Shown here: piece after piece, positions 33,563 through 42,295 of the stretch
How positions within the stretch are numbered: the stretch's first letter is position 1
Layout: each line of letters opens with the position of its first letter
Assembly: GCA_964628515.1 (NCBI GenBank)
Contig: CAZVNZ010000011.1
Span: forward strand, 1-64,000
Source: CAZVNZ01 sp964628515
GTDB taxonomy: Bacteria; Bacillota; Clostridia; Christensenellales; Christensenellaceae
Length of the DNA: 64,000 nt
Direction: 5' to 3'
Notes under the pieces: generated by a model
What the model saw: only the letters and a program-made list of their open reading frames with translations
Told to the model about the DNA's origin: nothing
The model's database searches: none
Program-made: the position numbers and the translations under genes

Positions 33563-34372
33563 ATGCTATTAAAAGACCAGGATTTCATACGCCTAAGAGA
33601 TTTTATGTATTCTAATTTTGGTATTAATTTGGCACAAAAGCGGTTGCTTATAGAGGGCAGATTAGCAAAGATTGTAGCTGATAAGGGCTATAAAGATTTT
33701 TCGGAATATATAGACAATTTAATGGCAGACAAAAGCGGGGAAGAAGTTTCCATAATTGTTTCTAAACTAACTACGAACTTTACATATTTTATGCGGGAAG
33801 AGCACCATTTTGAGTTTATGACAAACGTTGCACTTCCGGAAATAATGCCTAAAATTAGGGATAATAACTTATGTATTTGGAGTGCAGGTTGCTCTTCGGG
33901 GGAGGAGCCTTACACAACAGCAATGGTACTTGCGGATTATTTCGGGTACGAAAAAAGGGGCTTGGATTCTAAAATACTTGCAACGGATATTTCCCAAAAG
34001 GTTTTGGGGCAGGCAAAAAACGGTATTTACGGCGCAGATAGAATGTCTAAAATACCAAGCGGTTGGTACCAAAAATACTTTACAGATTTAAAAAACGAAA
34101 CTTACCAGGTTAAACAGGAAATTAGAAACGAGGTAATTTTCCGCACTTTTAATTTAATGGAGCCTGTGTTTAAATTTAAAAAGAAGTTTCATATTATATT
34201 TTGCAGAAATGTTATGATATACTTCGATGCTCAAACAAGGGAAAAATTGGCACAAAGGTTTTTTGACACACTTGTGCCGGGTGGATATTTATTTATAGGA
34301 ATGTCCGAAACTCTGCTTAACAGCAATACTAAATTTACTTATGTTAAGCCGGCGATATATCAAAAAAAGTAA
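33563..34372 (+). CDS. cheR: CheR, chemoreceptor methyltransferase
   Basis: CheR methylates receptor glutamates with S-adenosylmethionine. The N-terminal helical domain is followed by the SAM-binding fold with IWSAGCSSGEEPYTTAM and the HIIFCRNVMIYFD motif. The length is 269 residues. The ATG follows AGGGGAT. It works against CheB (23263). Confidence 0.96.
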   Translation: MLLKDQDFIRLRDFMYSNFGINLAQKRLLIEGRLAKIVADKGYKDFSEYIDNLMADKSGEEVSIIVSKLTTNFTYFMREEHHFEFMTNVALPEIMPKIRDNNLCIWSAGCSSGEEPYTTAMVLADYFGYEKRGLDSKILATDISQKVLGQAKNGIYGADRMSKIPSGWYQKYFTDLKNETYQVKQEIRNEVIFRTFNLMEPVFKFKKKFHIIFCRNVMIYFDAQTREKLAQRFFDTLVPGGYLFIGMSETLLNSNTKFTYVKPAIYQKK

Positions 34373-34383
34373 GGTGAATTAAT

Positions 34384-35202
34384 TTGAGTATAGAAAGCGC
34401 AAGAGCACGTATGGATCAAGTTGCGGCAATGTATAACAGCACCATAAAAAAGCCAAGCTCTGTGTTTAGCTCAATGTTGCAAGAAAAACTGGCAAATACA
34501 ACGGACACAATAGATATGCAAGGTGCAAATACTGTGGGTACGGAGGCTACTAATAACGTAGGCAATGTAAGTAATGCGGGTTTTATAAACGAGTTGCAAA
34601 ACCTACTAAATTCCAATACCCAAAATAACCTGCAATCTGGGGACTATTGCCTAAAATGCGGAATACCTGCAAATTTGGTTAATCAAAATAACGCTTTTAA
34701 TACGCTAAATACATTTAATGGTAATAGCCACGGACTACTAAACGCCACAAACTATCCTCAAGGCAGAGGGGTTAGCGATGCAATACGTAATCAAGCAATG
34801 CCCTATATGGATATTATAAATAAAGTGTCCGCCGAGCAAGGAATGCCTGCCGATTTAATTATGGGTATTATTAAAGCGGAGTCTAACTTTAACAACTCTT
34901 GTGTGTCCTATGCAGGGGCAAAGGGGCTTATGCAACTAATGCCCGAAACTGCCGCAGAAGTAGGAGTAACAGACGAGTTTGACCCTGCCCAAAACATAGA
35001 GGGTAGTGTAAAATACATCAACAAACTAATAGACAGATACGACGGAGACGTAAAGCTTGCCTTAGCGGCATACAATACGGGCCCCGGTAAAATAGCAAGA
35101 AGGGGAGTAGTAAGCAGTAATTCCCCAGAATATTTAACAGTACCCCAATCTATAAGAGATTATGCGGACAGAGTGCTTAGGTATGCAGGTTATCAGGAAT
35201 GA
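34384..35202 (+). CDS. lytic transglycosylase (SLT domain), flagellar type
   Basis: The 272-residue protein carries a C-terminal SLT domain (about 140-265) with catalytic Glu in IKAESNFN, then GLMQLMPETA and LAAYNTGPG. It cleaves peptidoglycan glycan strands. The N-terminal half is polar with no Sec signal, which fits export by the flagellar system, as for FlgJ-type rod muramidases. It starts with TTG after AAGGTGAA. Its stop overlaps the next gene (ATGA). Confidence 0.88.
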   Translation: MSIESARARMDQVAAMYNSTIKKPSSVFSSMLQEKLANTTDTIDMQGANTVGTEATNNVGNVSNAGFINELQNLLNSNTQNNLQSGDYCLKCGIPANLVNQNNAFNTLNTFNGNSHGLLNATNYPQGRGVSDAIRNQAMPYMDIINKVSAEQGMPADLIMGIIKAESNFNNSCVSYAGAKGLMQLMPETAAEVGVTDEFDPAQNIEGSVKYINKLIDRYDGDVKLALAAYNTGPGKIARRGVVSSNSPEYLTVPQSIRDYADRVLRYAGYQE

Positions 35203-36488
35203 GCGAAGAAAAATACAACTTAGATACAGTAGCAACCTTATTTCCGGCAATAACCACCAAAGATAACTCTTCCACATACCGAATTTCAGCCATACTTAAA
35301 GAACAAATAGACGAAGCAATACTACAAAGGGCATTAGATGACGTTTTTGCCCGATTTCCTATGTTTAATTTAAAACTTGTTAAGGATAATTTTAACGAGT
35401 ATTTAATAAAAAACCCAAATAAGCCCACAGTAAAAAAGGATACAGATTACCCCTGCGGTGTTATAGACTACTCTGCCAATAATGACTTTATGTTTCAAGT
35501 GATTTACTATAACAATATTATTGCAATAGAGGTTTTCCATGTGCTGTCCGACGGTACGGGTGCGCTGGAGTTTTTTAAAACCCTTCTTTACCAATACCTA
35601 CTGTTAAAGGGCAAAGAGGTTTTTTTAGACGAAAACATTATAGACCCAAAAAGCACATCCCCACCCGAGGAAAGCGAGGATAGCTGTAAGAAATACTATC
35701 ATACAGACAGCAAAACCTCTGTACCTAAAGTAAAGGATGCTTTTAGAATAAAAGGGCATTTATACAAACCCTACGGCAACAATGTTACATACGGTGTTTT
35801 GGATACAGAGGAGCTAAAAGAGCTGGCAAGCAACTACAATGCTACTATTACTCAATATATTGCAGGGCTTTTAATACAAGCCATTTATAAATCCAATGTA
35901 AAGCCAAATATAGATAACGCCCCTATTGTCCTTGCAATTCCTGTAAATTTGCGTCCTTTTTTTCCATCAAAATCTTTAAAAAATTTTTTTTGTGTGGTAA
36001 ATATTTATGTAGAATTAAAAGATTGCACAGATTTACAAAGCATAATCGAGGTGGTAAAAGCGGAGTTTGCAAGATGCTCAAAAAAAGAATATCTAAAGGA
36101 TATGTTAGACTCCAACCATGGTATTACGGATAATATCATCGTAAAAAAAGTGCCAAGACTGTTAAGATACGCAGGTACAAGGTTTGTATACGCCTTTTTA
36201 ATAGAGAATTTAAAAACGGTTACCCTCTCAAATGTGGGGGAGATAAAGGTGGCAAAATCTATGGTGCCTCATATAGAAAGGTTTGAGGTTACCATATACC
36301 CTACGGCAAAAAGCCCTATAAACTGCTGTGTTTGCTCTTATAATAACCGCTTTACCGTAAATTTTGTGCGCTCGGTAAGAGAAAATAAAATACTCAAATA
36401 CTTTTTTACTTACCTTGCAAACAACACCAAAAAACCCTTAAATATATACACAAACGATTGGGGAGTAAACACCGATGACACATTGTAA
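35199..36488 (+). CDS. condensation/acyltransferase-fold protein (alcohol acetyltransferase-like)
   Basis: The 429-residue protein has the HxxxD-type active site of the chloramphenicol-acetyltransferase/condensation superfamily (FHVLSDGTGALEFFK, His about residue 112). Two lobes are apparent. It could transfer an acyl group to an alcohol, lipid or sugar; the substrate is unknown. It overlaps the transglycosylase by 4 nt (ATGA) and the next gene by 14 nt, so these three are translated as one unit. A wall- or lipid-modifying role is inference. Confidence 0.7.
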   Translation: MSEEKYNLDTVATLFPAITTKDNSSTYRISAILKEQIDEAILQRALDDVFARFPMFNLKLVKDNFNEYLIKNPNKPTVKKDTDYPCGVIDYSANNDFMFQVIYYNNIIAIEVFHVLSDGTGALEFFKTLLYQYLLLKGKEVFLDENIIDPKSTSPPEESEDSCKKYYHTDSKTSVPKVKDAFRIKGHLYKPYGNNVTYGVLDTEELKELASNYNATITQYIAGLLIQAIYKSNVKPNIDNAPIVLAIPVNLRPFFPSKSLKNFFCVVNIYVELKDCTDLQSIIEVVKAEFARCSKKEYLKDMLDSNHGITDNIIVKKVPRLLRYAGTRFVYAFLIENLKTVTLSNVGEIKVAKSMVPHIERFEVTIYPTAKSPINCCVCSYNNRFTVNFVRSVRENKILKYFFTYLANNTKKPLNIYTNDWGVNTDDTL

Positions 36489-37167
36489 TAATTGTAATGT
36501 ATATATAGACGATGGGGTGCAAATTTGCCCACTTTGCAACAATCACCTAAAAGTTGAGGATGCCAATGCCAAAAACAGTTGCTATCCCGATTATTTCCAT
36601 AAAGAAGAAATAAGCTACAAACGTCGAAACAAGATTATAGCCTTTTTAATTCTGCTTATTTTTTCCGTATCATTAGGTTTAATAAATTACTTTACCCAAG
36701 CCTATTTAAAGGTGCTGTGGAGCCTTGATATTATAGCGATTTTTGCATATATGTGGGTGCTTATAGAAAATACGATACGCACAAAATTAAGAGGAAGTGT
36801 AAAGCTGTTTATACAGGTGTTCTCTATATTTTTTATGCTTTTGGTATTCGATTTAGTGGCAGGCTTTGAAAACTGGACTTTCAACTCCGCACTACCCATA
36901 GTGGTAATATGCGCTTTAGGGCTGTGCGCTTACATCATCACCAAAAAACGTATGGCCCTAAAAGACTACTACTCGTATAGCGCCGTTGCAATAATAATTG
37001 GCGTACTTCCTGTAATAACCTATTTATTACAACTTTCCCAAACTTATATTTTAAGCCTGATTGCCCTTGCTTTTTCCGTTGTTTTATTTGTGATGATGGT
37101 GATATACAAAGTAAGCGAGCATCCTAAGGAAAACATTATTAGAATGAGGATGGGAAAGAGGAGATAG
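36475..37167 (+). CDS. zinc-ribbon polytopic membrane protein (DUF6320-like)
   Basis: The 230 residues start with a zinc ribbon (Cys4, Cys7, Cys18, Cys21) followed by six or so membrane helices from about residue 45. It overlaps the acyltransferase-like gene by 14 nt. Such a pair occurs together in Clostridia as far as is known, so the protein may anchor or supply the acyltransferase. Function is unknown. Confidence 0.7.
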   Translation: MTHCNNCNVYIDDGVQICPLCNNHLKVEDANAKNSCYPDYFHKEEISYKRRNKIIAFLILLIFSVSLGLINYFTQAYLKVLWSLDIIAIFAYMWVLIENTIRTKLRGSVKLFIQVFSIFFMLLVFDLVAGFENWTFNSALPIVVICALGLCAYIITKKRMALKDYYSYSAVAIIIGVLPVITYLLQLSQTYILSLIALAFSVVLFVMMVIYKVSEHPKENIIRMRMGKRR

Positions 37168-37300
37168 TTTCTTATTTTTGTATAACTTAATTTTTTGCAA
37201 GGTATGGGTGGCTGTGTAGTGGGCTGCTTTTTTTATTCGGTAAATAAATATATAGTTATGTAAAAAACCTTTATAACCGCCTTTTACGGCATTTTGTTAT

Positions 37301-37329
37301 TTGACAAACATATTAGCCGATAATATAAT
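37301..37329 (+). promoter_or_regulatory. perfect sigma-A promoter before the clostripain-like gene
   Basis: TTGACA, a 17-nt spacer and TATAAT match the housekeeping consensus exactly. The spacer also contains GCCGATAA (37316-37323), the exact sigma-D -10 sequence, but its -35 position reads TTAT. The gene starts 50 nt later. Confidence 0.85.
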
Positions 37330-37379
37330 TTTACTAAATCAAGTATTAAAATCAAGTACAATAATATTGGAGGCCTGAT

Positions 37380-39860
37380 ATGGAAAGACCGCAAGGGCGT
37401 GAAAAACGTGTAGGAACAGGGCAGGGCAATGTATCTCGAAGAGGGGAAGGCTTGGGCGGTGGTCCGGTTGGGAATTTCTCGGGGGAAAGAGAGCCTAATC
37501 TCTCAAATGATAATACGCAAAAAGGCTCGGGCTTTGGCGGTGGGGGAGACGGCGGTGGAAACGGAGGCAACAGAGGTCCTGCCCTAAGCGGTGGTATGCT
37601 AAAAAAGCTGTTGCCTGTTATTGTAATAGTAATTATTGTGGTGGCGGCCTCTCGCATGTGCGGACAAAACAACAATCAAGAAAACCTTGTAAACACAAAT
37701 AGCGATTATTCTGCGTCTCAAAATTCGGACTACGTAAACAGCAACTATACGGACAGAGGTGCTTATGCCGTAAATAACTCCGTATCTCCTATGGCAAGGA
37801 GTAAATACACAACCATTACAGGGGGAGGGAAAGATAAGGTTACCCTGCTTATTTATATGATAGGCACAGACTTAGAGAGCAGAAGCGGTGCGGCAACCAA
37901 GGATTTACAGGAAATACTAAATGCGGATATTTCGGATAATATTAATATAATAATTCAAACGGGTGGGTGTAGCAAATGGCAAAACAATATAGTTTCAAGC
38001 GAAACTATTCAGCGGTATAAAGCAACAAGGCAGGGTTTAGAGGTAATAGACGATAATGTGGGGGACATGCCCATGGTAGACGAAAATGTGCTGGGGGATT
38101 TTATAAAGTTTGGTGCAAAAAGCTACCCTGCGGACAGATATATGCTGGTGTTGTGGGATCACGGCGGTGGCTCACTTACCGGTTACGGCTATGACGAAAA
38201 ATACGCTCAATACGGCTCTATGGGTTTAGATAAGCTAAATAACGCCTTTAATAAAGGTGGAATTAAATTTGATATTTTAGGTTTTGACGCCTGTTTAATG
38301 GCAACTTTAGAGACGGCAATAGTAGCGGAGACAACGGCGGATTACCTAATTGCATCCGAAGAAACAGAGCCCGGTTGTGGCTGGTATTACACAAATTTTA
38401 TTAGCGAGCTTTCTAAAAATACATCAATTAAGAGTACCGACCTTGGCAAAAAAATTATTGACGATTTTGTTTCGGTTACGGATAAACAGGCTCCCGGTCA
38501 ACAAACTACACTCTCTTTAATAGATTTGGCGGAATTTAAAGGCACAGTACCAAAAGCATTTGGGGAGTTTTCCGGCTATATGCAAAATGCCATAGATAAT
38601 AAGCAGTATAGCGACCTTGCAAATGCCCGTGTAAACACAAAAGAATTTGCAAAGGGGCATGGGCTTAATCAAATAGATTTAATAGGCTTTGCGGATAAAT
38701 TTGAAAATAAGACAGCAAGTGATTTTGCCGATGCTCTTACTCAATGTGTAAAATACACCCGTAGCGGTGGAGGAATAACAGGGGCTAAAGGCATAGCCGT
38801 TTATTTTCCCTATGGTGATACCCGTAGCGTAGGCACTATGCTCTCAACTTATAATAAAATAGGTATAAACCCCGAATATTCCGAGTGCATACGGAGTTTT
38901 GCAAGTGTAGCGGCAGGTGGGCAGATGGTGTCTAACAGCGGTGGTAATCCTTTAGGCTCGCTATTAGGGTCTCTAACATCAACATCATCATCGACAAGTG
39001 CCTCGGGCAACCCTCTTACCTCCTTACTTGGTATGTTTTTATCCTCTCAAGGCACAAGTTCACCTCAAGATGCAGGGGGGCTATCCTCAATTTTAGGGGA
39101 GTTGCTAAACTCCGGGATGTTAAATAGCTTACTTGGTAATAAAAGCATAGATTACGATTGGATAGACAAGCAACGAATTACGGATAATTCCCAGTTCTAT
39201 TTAAGCAATACCTTAGATGCAAAGGACTTAGTACCAACCGAGAAAAATGGTGGCTTCGTGCTTAAATTAAGCGAGAAGCAATGGTCTGTAATTTCCGAAA
39301 TAGAGCTTAATGTGTTTGTGGATGATGGTAGCGGTTTTATAGATTTGGGGCTGGACAATACCTACGAGTACGATTCCGACGGAGATTTATTAATGGACTA
39401 CGACGGCACGTGGCTTAGTATTAACGGAAATACCGTAGCCTATTATTTGGTAAGCGAATCAAAAGAAGGGGAGAGCTACTCCTATATAGGCAGAGTGCCT
39501 GCAATGCTTAACGGCGAAAAGGTGTATATAATAATTGCTTTTGATAACCAAAACCCTTATGGTGCGATTTTAGGTGCACAAACAAATTACGATAAGGAAA
39601 ATGAGACGGCAACCATTACAAAAGGACTTACAGAAATTGCAAAGGGCGATGTAATAGACTATTTATGCGATTATTACTCCTACGACGGTAAGTATTCGGA
39701 TACGTATATGTTAGGCGATAAATATACCTATGACGGCGAAGGCTTTACTGTGGAAAACTTAAGTATCGGAGATTTACCATACAGCGTTACATACAGAATA
39801 ACGGATATGTACGGAAATAAATACTGGACGGAAGCAATAGAGGGTAATACGTCCTTTTAA
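37380..39860 (+). CDS. clostripain-family (C11) cysteine protease, membrane-anchored
   Basis: The 826-residue protein begins with a Gly/Arg-rich cytoplasmic stretch and one membrane helix (about 77-94), so the rest is probably outside. The C11 catalytic pair is His261 (LWDHGGGS) and Cys305 (GFDACLMAT). A Ser/Gly/Leu-rich segment (about 520-590) separates the protease from a C-terminal beta-rich domain. The ATG follows TTGGAGG. It has its own perfect promoter and stands alone, so it is likely a strongly expressed surface or secreted protease of unknown target. Confidence 0.88.
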   Translation: MERPQGREKRVGTGQGNVSRRGEGLGGGPVGNFSGEREPNLSNDNTQKGSGFGGGGDGGGNGGNRGPALSGGMLKKLLPVIVIVIIVVAASRMCGQNNNQENLVNTNSDYSASQNSDYVNSNYTDRGAYAVNNSVSPMARSKYTTITGGGKDKVTLLIYMIGTDLESRSGAATKDLQEILNADISDNINIIIQTGGCSKWQNNIVSSETIQRYKATRQGLEVIDDNVGDMPMVDENVLGDFIKFGAKSYPADRYMLVLWDHGGGSLTGYGYDEKYAQYGSMGLDKLNNAFNKGGIKFDILGFDACLMATLETAIVAETTADYLIASEETEPGCGWYYTNFISELSKNTSIKSTDLGKKIIDDFVSVTDKQAPGQQTTLSLIDLAEFKGTVPKAFGEFSGYMQNAIDNKQYSDLANARVNTKEFAKGHGLNQIDLIGFADKFENKTASDFADALTQCVKYTRSGGGITGAKGIAVYFPYGDTRSVGTMLSTYNKIGINPEYSECIRSFASVAAGGQMVSNSGGNPLGSLLGSLTSTSSSTSASGNPLTSLLGMFLSSQGTSSPQDAGGLSSILGELLNSGMLNSLLGNKSIDYDWIDKQRITDNSQFYLSNTLDAKDLVPTEKNGGFVLKLSEKQWSVISEIELNVFVDDGSGFIDLGLDNTYEYDSDGDLLMDYDGTWLSINGNTVAYYLVSESKEGESYSYIGRVPAMLNGEKVYIIIAFDNQNPYGAILGAQTNYDKENETATITKGLTEIAKGDVIDYLCDYYSYDGKYSDTYMLGDKYTYDGEGFTVENLSIGDLPYSVTYRITDMYGNKYWTEAIEGNTSF

Positions 39861-39947
39861 TACTAATTAATTCTAAATAAAAATTTTAGTGTGTAGCATA
39901 TGTGAAATTTTATTTTACTAAGAAAAAGAGGGAAAACCACTTATGCG

Positions 39948-39983
39948 CAACTATGCGCAAAACACAAGTTTTACGCATAGTTG
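39948..39983 (+). repeat. inverted repeat abutting the recombinase promoter
   Basis: CAACTATGCG-C-AAAAC, a 4-nt loop ACAA, then GTTTT-A-CGCATAGTTG: 10 plus 5 bp with one mismatch. It ends immediately before the -35 box of the next promoter. A further TATGCG copy lies just upstream. It could be an operator, a recombination site of the adjacent integrase-type enzyme, or a terminator without a T-run. Confidence 0.7.
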
Positions 39984-40012
39984 TTGCAATGAAAACCCAA
40001 GTGTGCTATAAT
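39984..40012 (+). promoter_or_regulatory. sigma-A promoter of the tyrosine recombinase gene
   Basis: TTGCAA, a 17-nt spacer and TATAAT give a near-consensus promoter. It is touched on its upstream side by the 36-nt inverted repeat. Confidence 0.75.
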
Positions 40013-40037
40013 ACCTTTATAAAGCCAAAATCTGCGC

Positions 40038-40097
40038 TTTTGTTTGCCGGGTTTCTTTATATTCTAACAAGCCAAACATCCCCCACGGCAAACAAAA
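40038..40097 (+). other. long-range stem in the recombinase leader
   Basis: TTTTGTTTGCCG (40038-40049) pairs perfectly with CGGCAAACAAAA (40086-40097) across a 36-nt loop. It ends about 12 nt before the SD AGAGG, so it is in the untranslated leader. A-run rather than T-run follows, so it is not a terminator on this strand. Read on the minus strand it would be followed by a short A-rich stretch, again no terminator. Confidence 0.6.
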
Positions 40098-40122
40098 AAT
40101 AATAAACCAAGAGGTATCAACT

Positions 40123-41172
40123 ATGCCCACCAAAGAAGATTTAATATTTAGACTTAGAAAAATTCAAAGGGATTTACCTAATTTTACATCTACCTTTTTT
40201 ATTGCAATGGAAAATAATTCCACTATACTTACACGGCTAAACTATGCTTACGATTTACGGGTGTTTTTTAACTTTTTAATTAAAGAAATCCCCTATTTTG
40301 CAGGTAAAAAGGTTATAGAAATTACAGCGTTGGACTTAAAACAAATAGATATTGATAACCTATATCAGTTTTTGGATTATCTTAATTTGTACTATAATAA
40401 CAACAATAACAACGAAAAAACAAACCCGGAAAAATATATAGAGAATACCGAGCGTGGAAAAGCCCGTAAAATAGCTTGTTTGCGCTCTTTTTTTAAGCAT
40501 TACTACAAAAAAAAGGTTTTAGATAAAAACATATGCGAGCTTTTAGACACTCCTAAAATTCACGAAAAACCTATTACAAGACTAACTTCCACAGAGGTGC
40601 AAATGCTTATAAACAGCGTGGAAAGCGGTAGTAACTTAACGGATAAGCAGAAGGATTACCATAAAAAAAATATGCTTAGAGATTTAGCCATACTTACATT
40701 TTTTTTAACTACGGGTATTCGTGTTTCCGAGCTTGTTTCCATAAATATTGCAGATGTGGATTTTAGCGCTAATTCCTTTTTAGTAACACGTAAAGGCGGA
40801 AACAGGGTAATACTTTATTTTGATACGGAAACTAACACGGCACTAAATAATTATTTGGAGGAGCGGAAAAACAGGGGCAGTTATGCCCTTACCTCTCCCC
40901 TTTTTACCACCACCGAGCAAAACAGGATTTCCGTGCGTGCGGTGCAAAATATGGTTAAAAAATATACAACAACGGTGACACCCCTAAAAAAGATAACCCC
41001 ACATAAATTACGCTCTACCTACGGCACAATGCTGTACGACGAAACCTCGGATATTTATTTGGTTGCAGATGTTTTAGGGCATAAGGACGTAAATACCACC
41101 AAAAAGCACTATGCGGCAATGTCCGAAGAAAACAGAAAACGTGCATCAAAAGTAATTAAACTGCGAGACTAA
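40123..41172 (+). CDS. tyrosine recombinase (XerS/XerC-like, about 350 residues)
   Basis: The 349-residue protein has an N-terminal core-binding domain with a run of Asn near residue 91, and a C-terminal catalytic domain. The catalytic set is visible: Arg in TTGIRVSEL, Lys in TRKGGNR, His-x-x-Arg in PHKLRSTYG, His in LGHKDVNTTKKHY and the Tyr in that last motif. Its length resembles the single-recombinase XerS type rather than 300-residue XerC/D. XerS genes known elsewhere have their dif site just upstream, so the inverted repeat at 39948 is of interest. No phage or element genes are nearby. Confidence 0.85.
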   Translation: MPTKEDLIFRLRKIQRDLPNFTSTFFIAMENNSTILTRLNYAYDLRVFFNFLIKEIPYFAGKKVIEITALDLKQIDIDNLYQFLDYLNLYYNNNNNNEKTNPEKYIENTERGKARKIACLRSFFKHYYKKKVLDKNICELLDTPKIHEKPITRLTSTEVQMLINSVESGSNLTDKQKDYHKKNMLRDLAILTFFLTTGIRVSELVSINIADVDFSANSFLVTRKGGNRVILYFDTETNTALNNYLEERKNRGSYALTSPLFTTTEQNRISVRAVQNMVKKYTTTVTPLKKITPHKLRSTYGTMLYDETSDIYLVADVLGHKDVNTTKKHYAAMSEENRKRASKVIKLRD

Positions 41173-41177
41173 CTTCG

Positions 41178-41210
41178 TTGCTTATGCGTAATTAAGCGTA
41201 TAGCAATTTT
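41178..41210 (+). terminator. intrinsic terminator of the recombinase gene
   Basis: TTGCT and ATGCG (41178-41188, with one bulged T) pair with CGTAT and AGCAA (41197-41206) around an A/T-rich loop, followed by TTTT. It lies 5 nt after the recombinase stop and touches the end of the convergent chromate-transporter gene. Confidence 0.7.
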
Positions 41211-41751
41211 AAATAAGTAAACCATAAAAAATTATGCCAAGCAGGGCGGATATACCTATTAATGCAATAGGATGCAGTTTTTTATAAATTTTAAATTGAA
41301 TAACCGCCAAAATACCTATTATAATAAGCCCTTTAAAATCAAAATAACCGCCACCCACAAAGGTGGCTTGTGCAATTAAAAATACGCTTGAGGCAATTAG
41401 TCCTATTACAGTAGGTCTAAGCCCGATAAAAGCAGCATCTACAAATTTGTTCTTTCTGTATTTATCAAAGTATTTTGCAATAATAAGTATTATTATAAAA
41501 GAAGGCAGTACCACACCAAAGGTAGCTAAAACCGCCCCTAAAAGGCCGTTATTTTCTATGCCTACAAAGGTTGCAATGTTTATGGCAAAGGGTCCGGGAG
41601 TAGACTCGGAAATACCTATAAAGCTAATTAGTTTATCTAAAGTCATCCAACCGTTTTCTATAACACGTTGGTTTATTAAGGGTATCATAGCATAACCACC
41701 GCCAATTGTAAAAAGACCTATTAAGAAAAACTCAATAAATAAATTAAGCAT
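41209..41751 (-). CDS. chrA: chromate transporter family protein, short form (second of pair)
   Basis: The 180-residue protein holds one CHR domain with about five membrane helices and the motifs FTIGGGYAMIPL and ISESTPGPFAINIATFVG. Short CHR proteins act in pairs, each covering one half of a long ChrA. They are linked to chromate efflux, but the native substrate in anaerobes is uncertain. It overlaps its partner gene by 8 nt and ends the minus-strand array. Confidence 0.88.
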   Translation of the reverse strand: MLNLFIEFFLIGLFTIGGGYAMIPLINQRVIENGWMTLDKLISFIGISESTPGPFAINIATFVGIENNGLLGAVLATFGVVLPSFIIILIIAKYFDKYRKNKFVDAAFIGLRPTVIGLIASSVFLIAQATFVGGGYFDFKGLIIIGILAVIQFKIYKKLHPIALIGISALLGIIFYGLLI

Positions 41752-42295
41752 TTTTACCTCGACTGCTGTTTTTTATAAAAACATAAAAAATACCCACTAT
41801 AATAGCACCTATTAAAATATAAATAACATTTATGGAGGTAAAGGAGGCTAAAAGAAAGGCGATTGTTGCCATAACATAAAAAAAGGCATCCAATTTATTT
41901 GCTTTTGCAAGTTTTACCACCGAAATACAAAGTAGCAGTATTACACCCATTTTAATGCCTGTAAGTGCCGCACTTACCCACTTGTTTTCCATAAAGGGTG
42001 TAAGTATGAGGAATATCACACAAATAATTATAAAAGATGGTAGCACAACCCCAAGAGTAGCAAATAGAGAACCTAAAAACCCTCCCACCTTGTAGCCAAT
42101 AAAGGTAGCTGCATTTACAGCAATAACCCCGGGCGTAATTTGAGAGATTGCAAAAATGTCTGTTACGTCCGTTTCTTCTATCCAGCCATGCTTTTCCACC
42201 GTTTCCTTTTGGATTAAGGGTAGCATGGCATAACCACCACCAAATGTAAATAAGCCTATCTTAAAAAAGGACACAAATAACTGCCAGATTTTCAT
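41744..42295 (-). CDS. chrA: chromate transporter family protein, short form (first of pair)
   Basis: This is the partner CHR protein, 183 residues, with FTFGGGYAMLPLIQKE and ISQITPGVIAVNAATFIG. The start is the ATG at 42295, which overlaps the stop of the upstream gene (ATGA) and has GAGG about 10 nt before it. Longer readings would run through the upstream gene in another frame. The overlap means translation is coupled to a PLP enzyme gene, which is not an obvious functional partner. Confidence 0.88.
   Translation of the reverse strand: MKIWQLFVSFFKIGLFTFGGGYAMLPLIQKETVEKHGWIEETDVTDIFAISQITPGVIAVNAATFIGYKVGGFLGSLFATLGVVLPSFIIICVIFLILTPFMENKWVSAALTGIKMGVILLLCISVVKLAKANKLDAFFYVMATIAFLLASFTSINVIYILIGAIIVGIFYVFIKNSSRGKNA

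Noticed and set aside
37190..37240. Possible terminator before the clostripain-like gene (T-run at 37228)
   Set aside because: The G/T-rich stretch before the T-run has no complementary arm, so no stable hairpin can form.
40123..41172. Prophage or integrative element carrying the tyrosine recombinase
   Set aside because: No phage, relaxase, tRNA attachment site or cargo genes surround it; the flanks are chromosomal housekeeping and flagellar genes.
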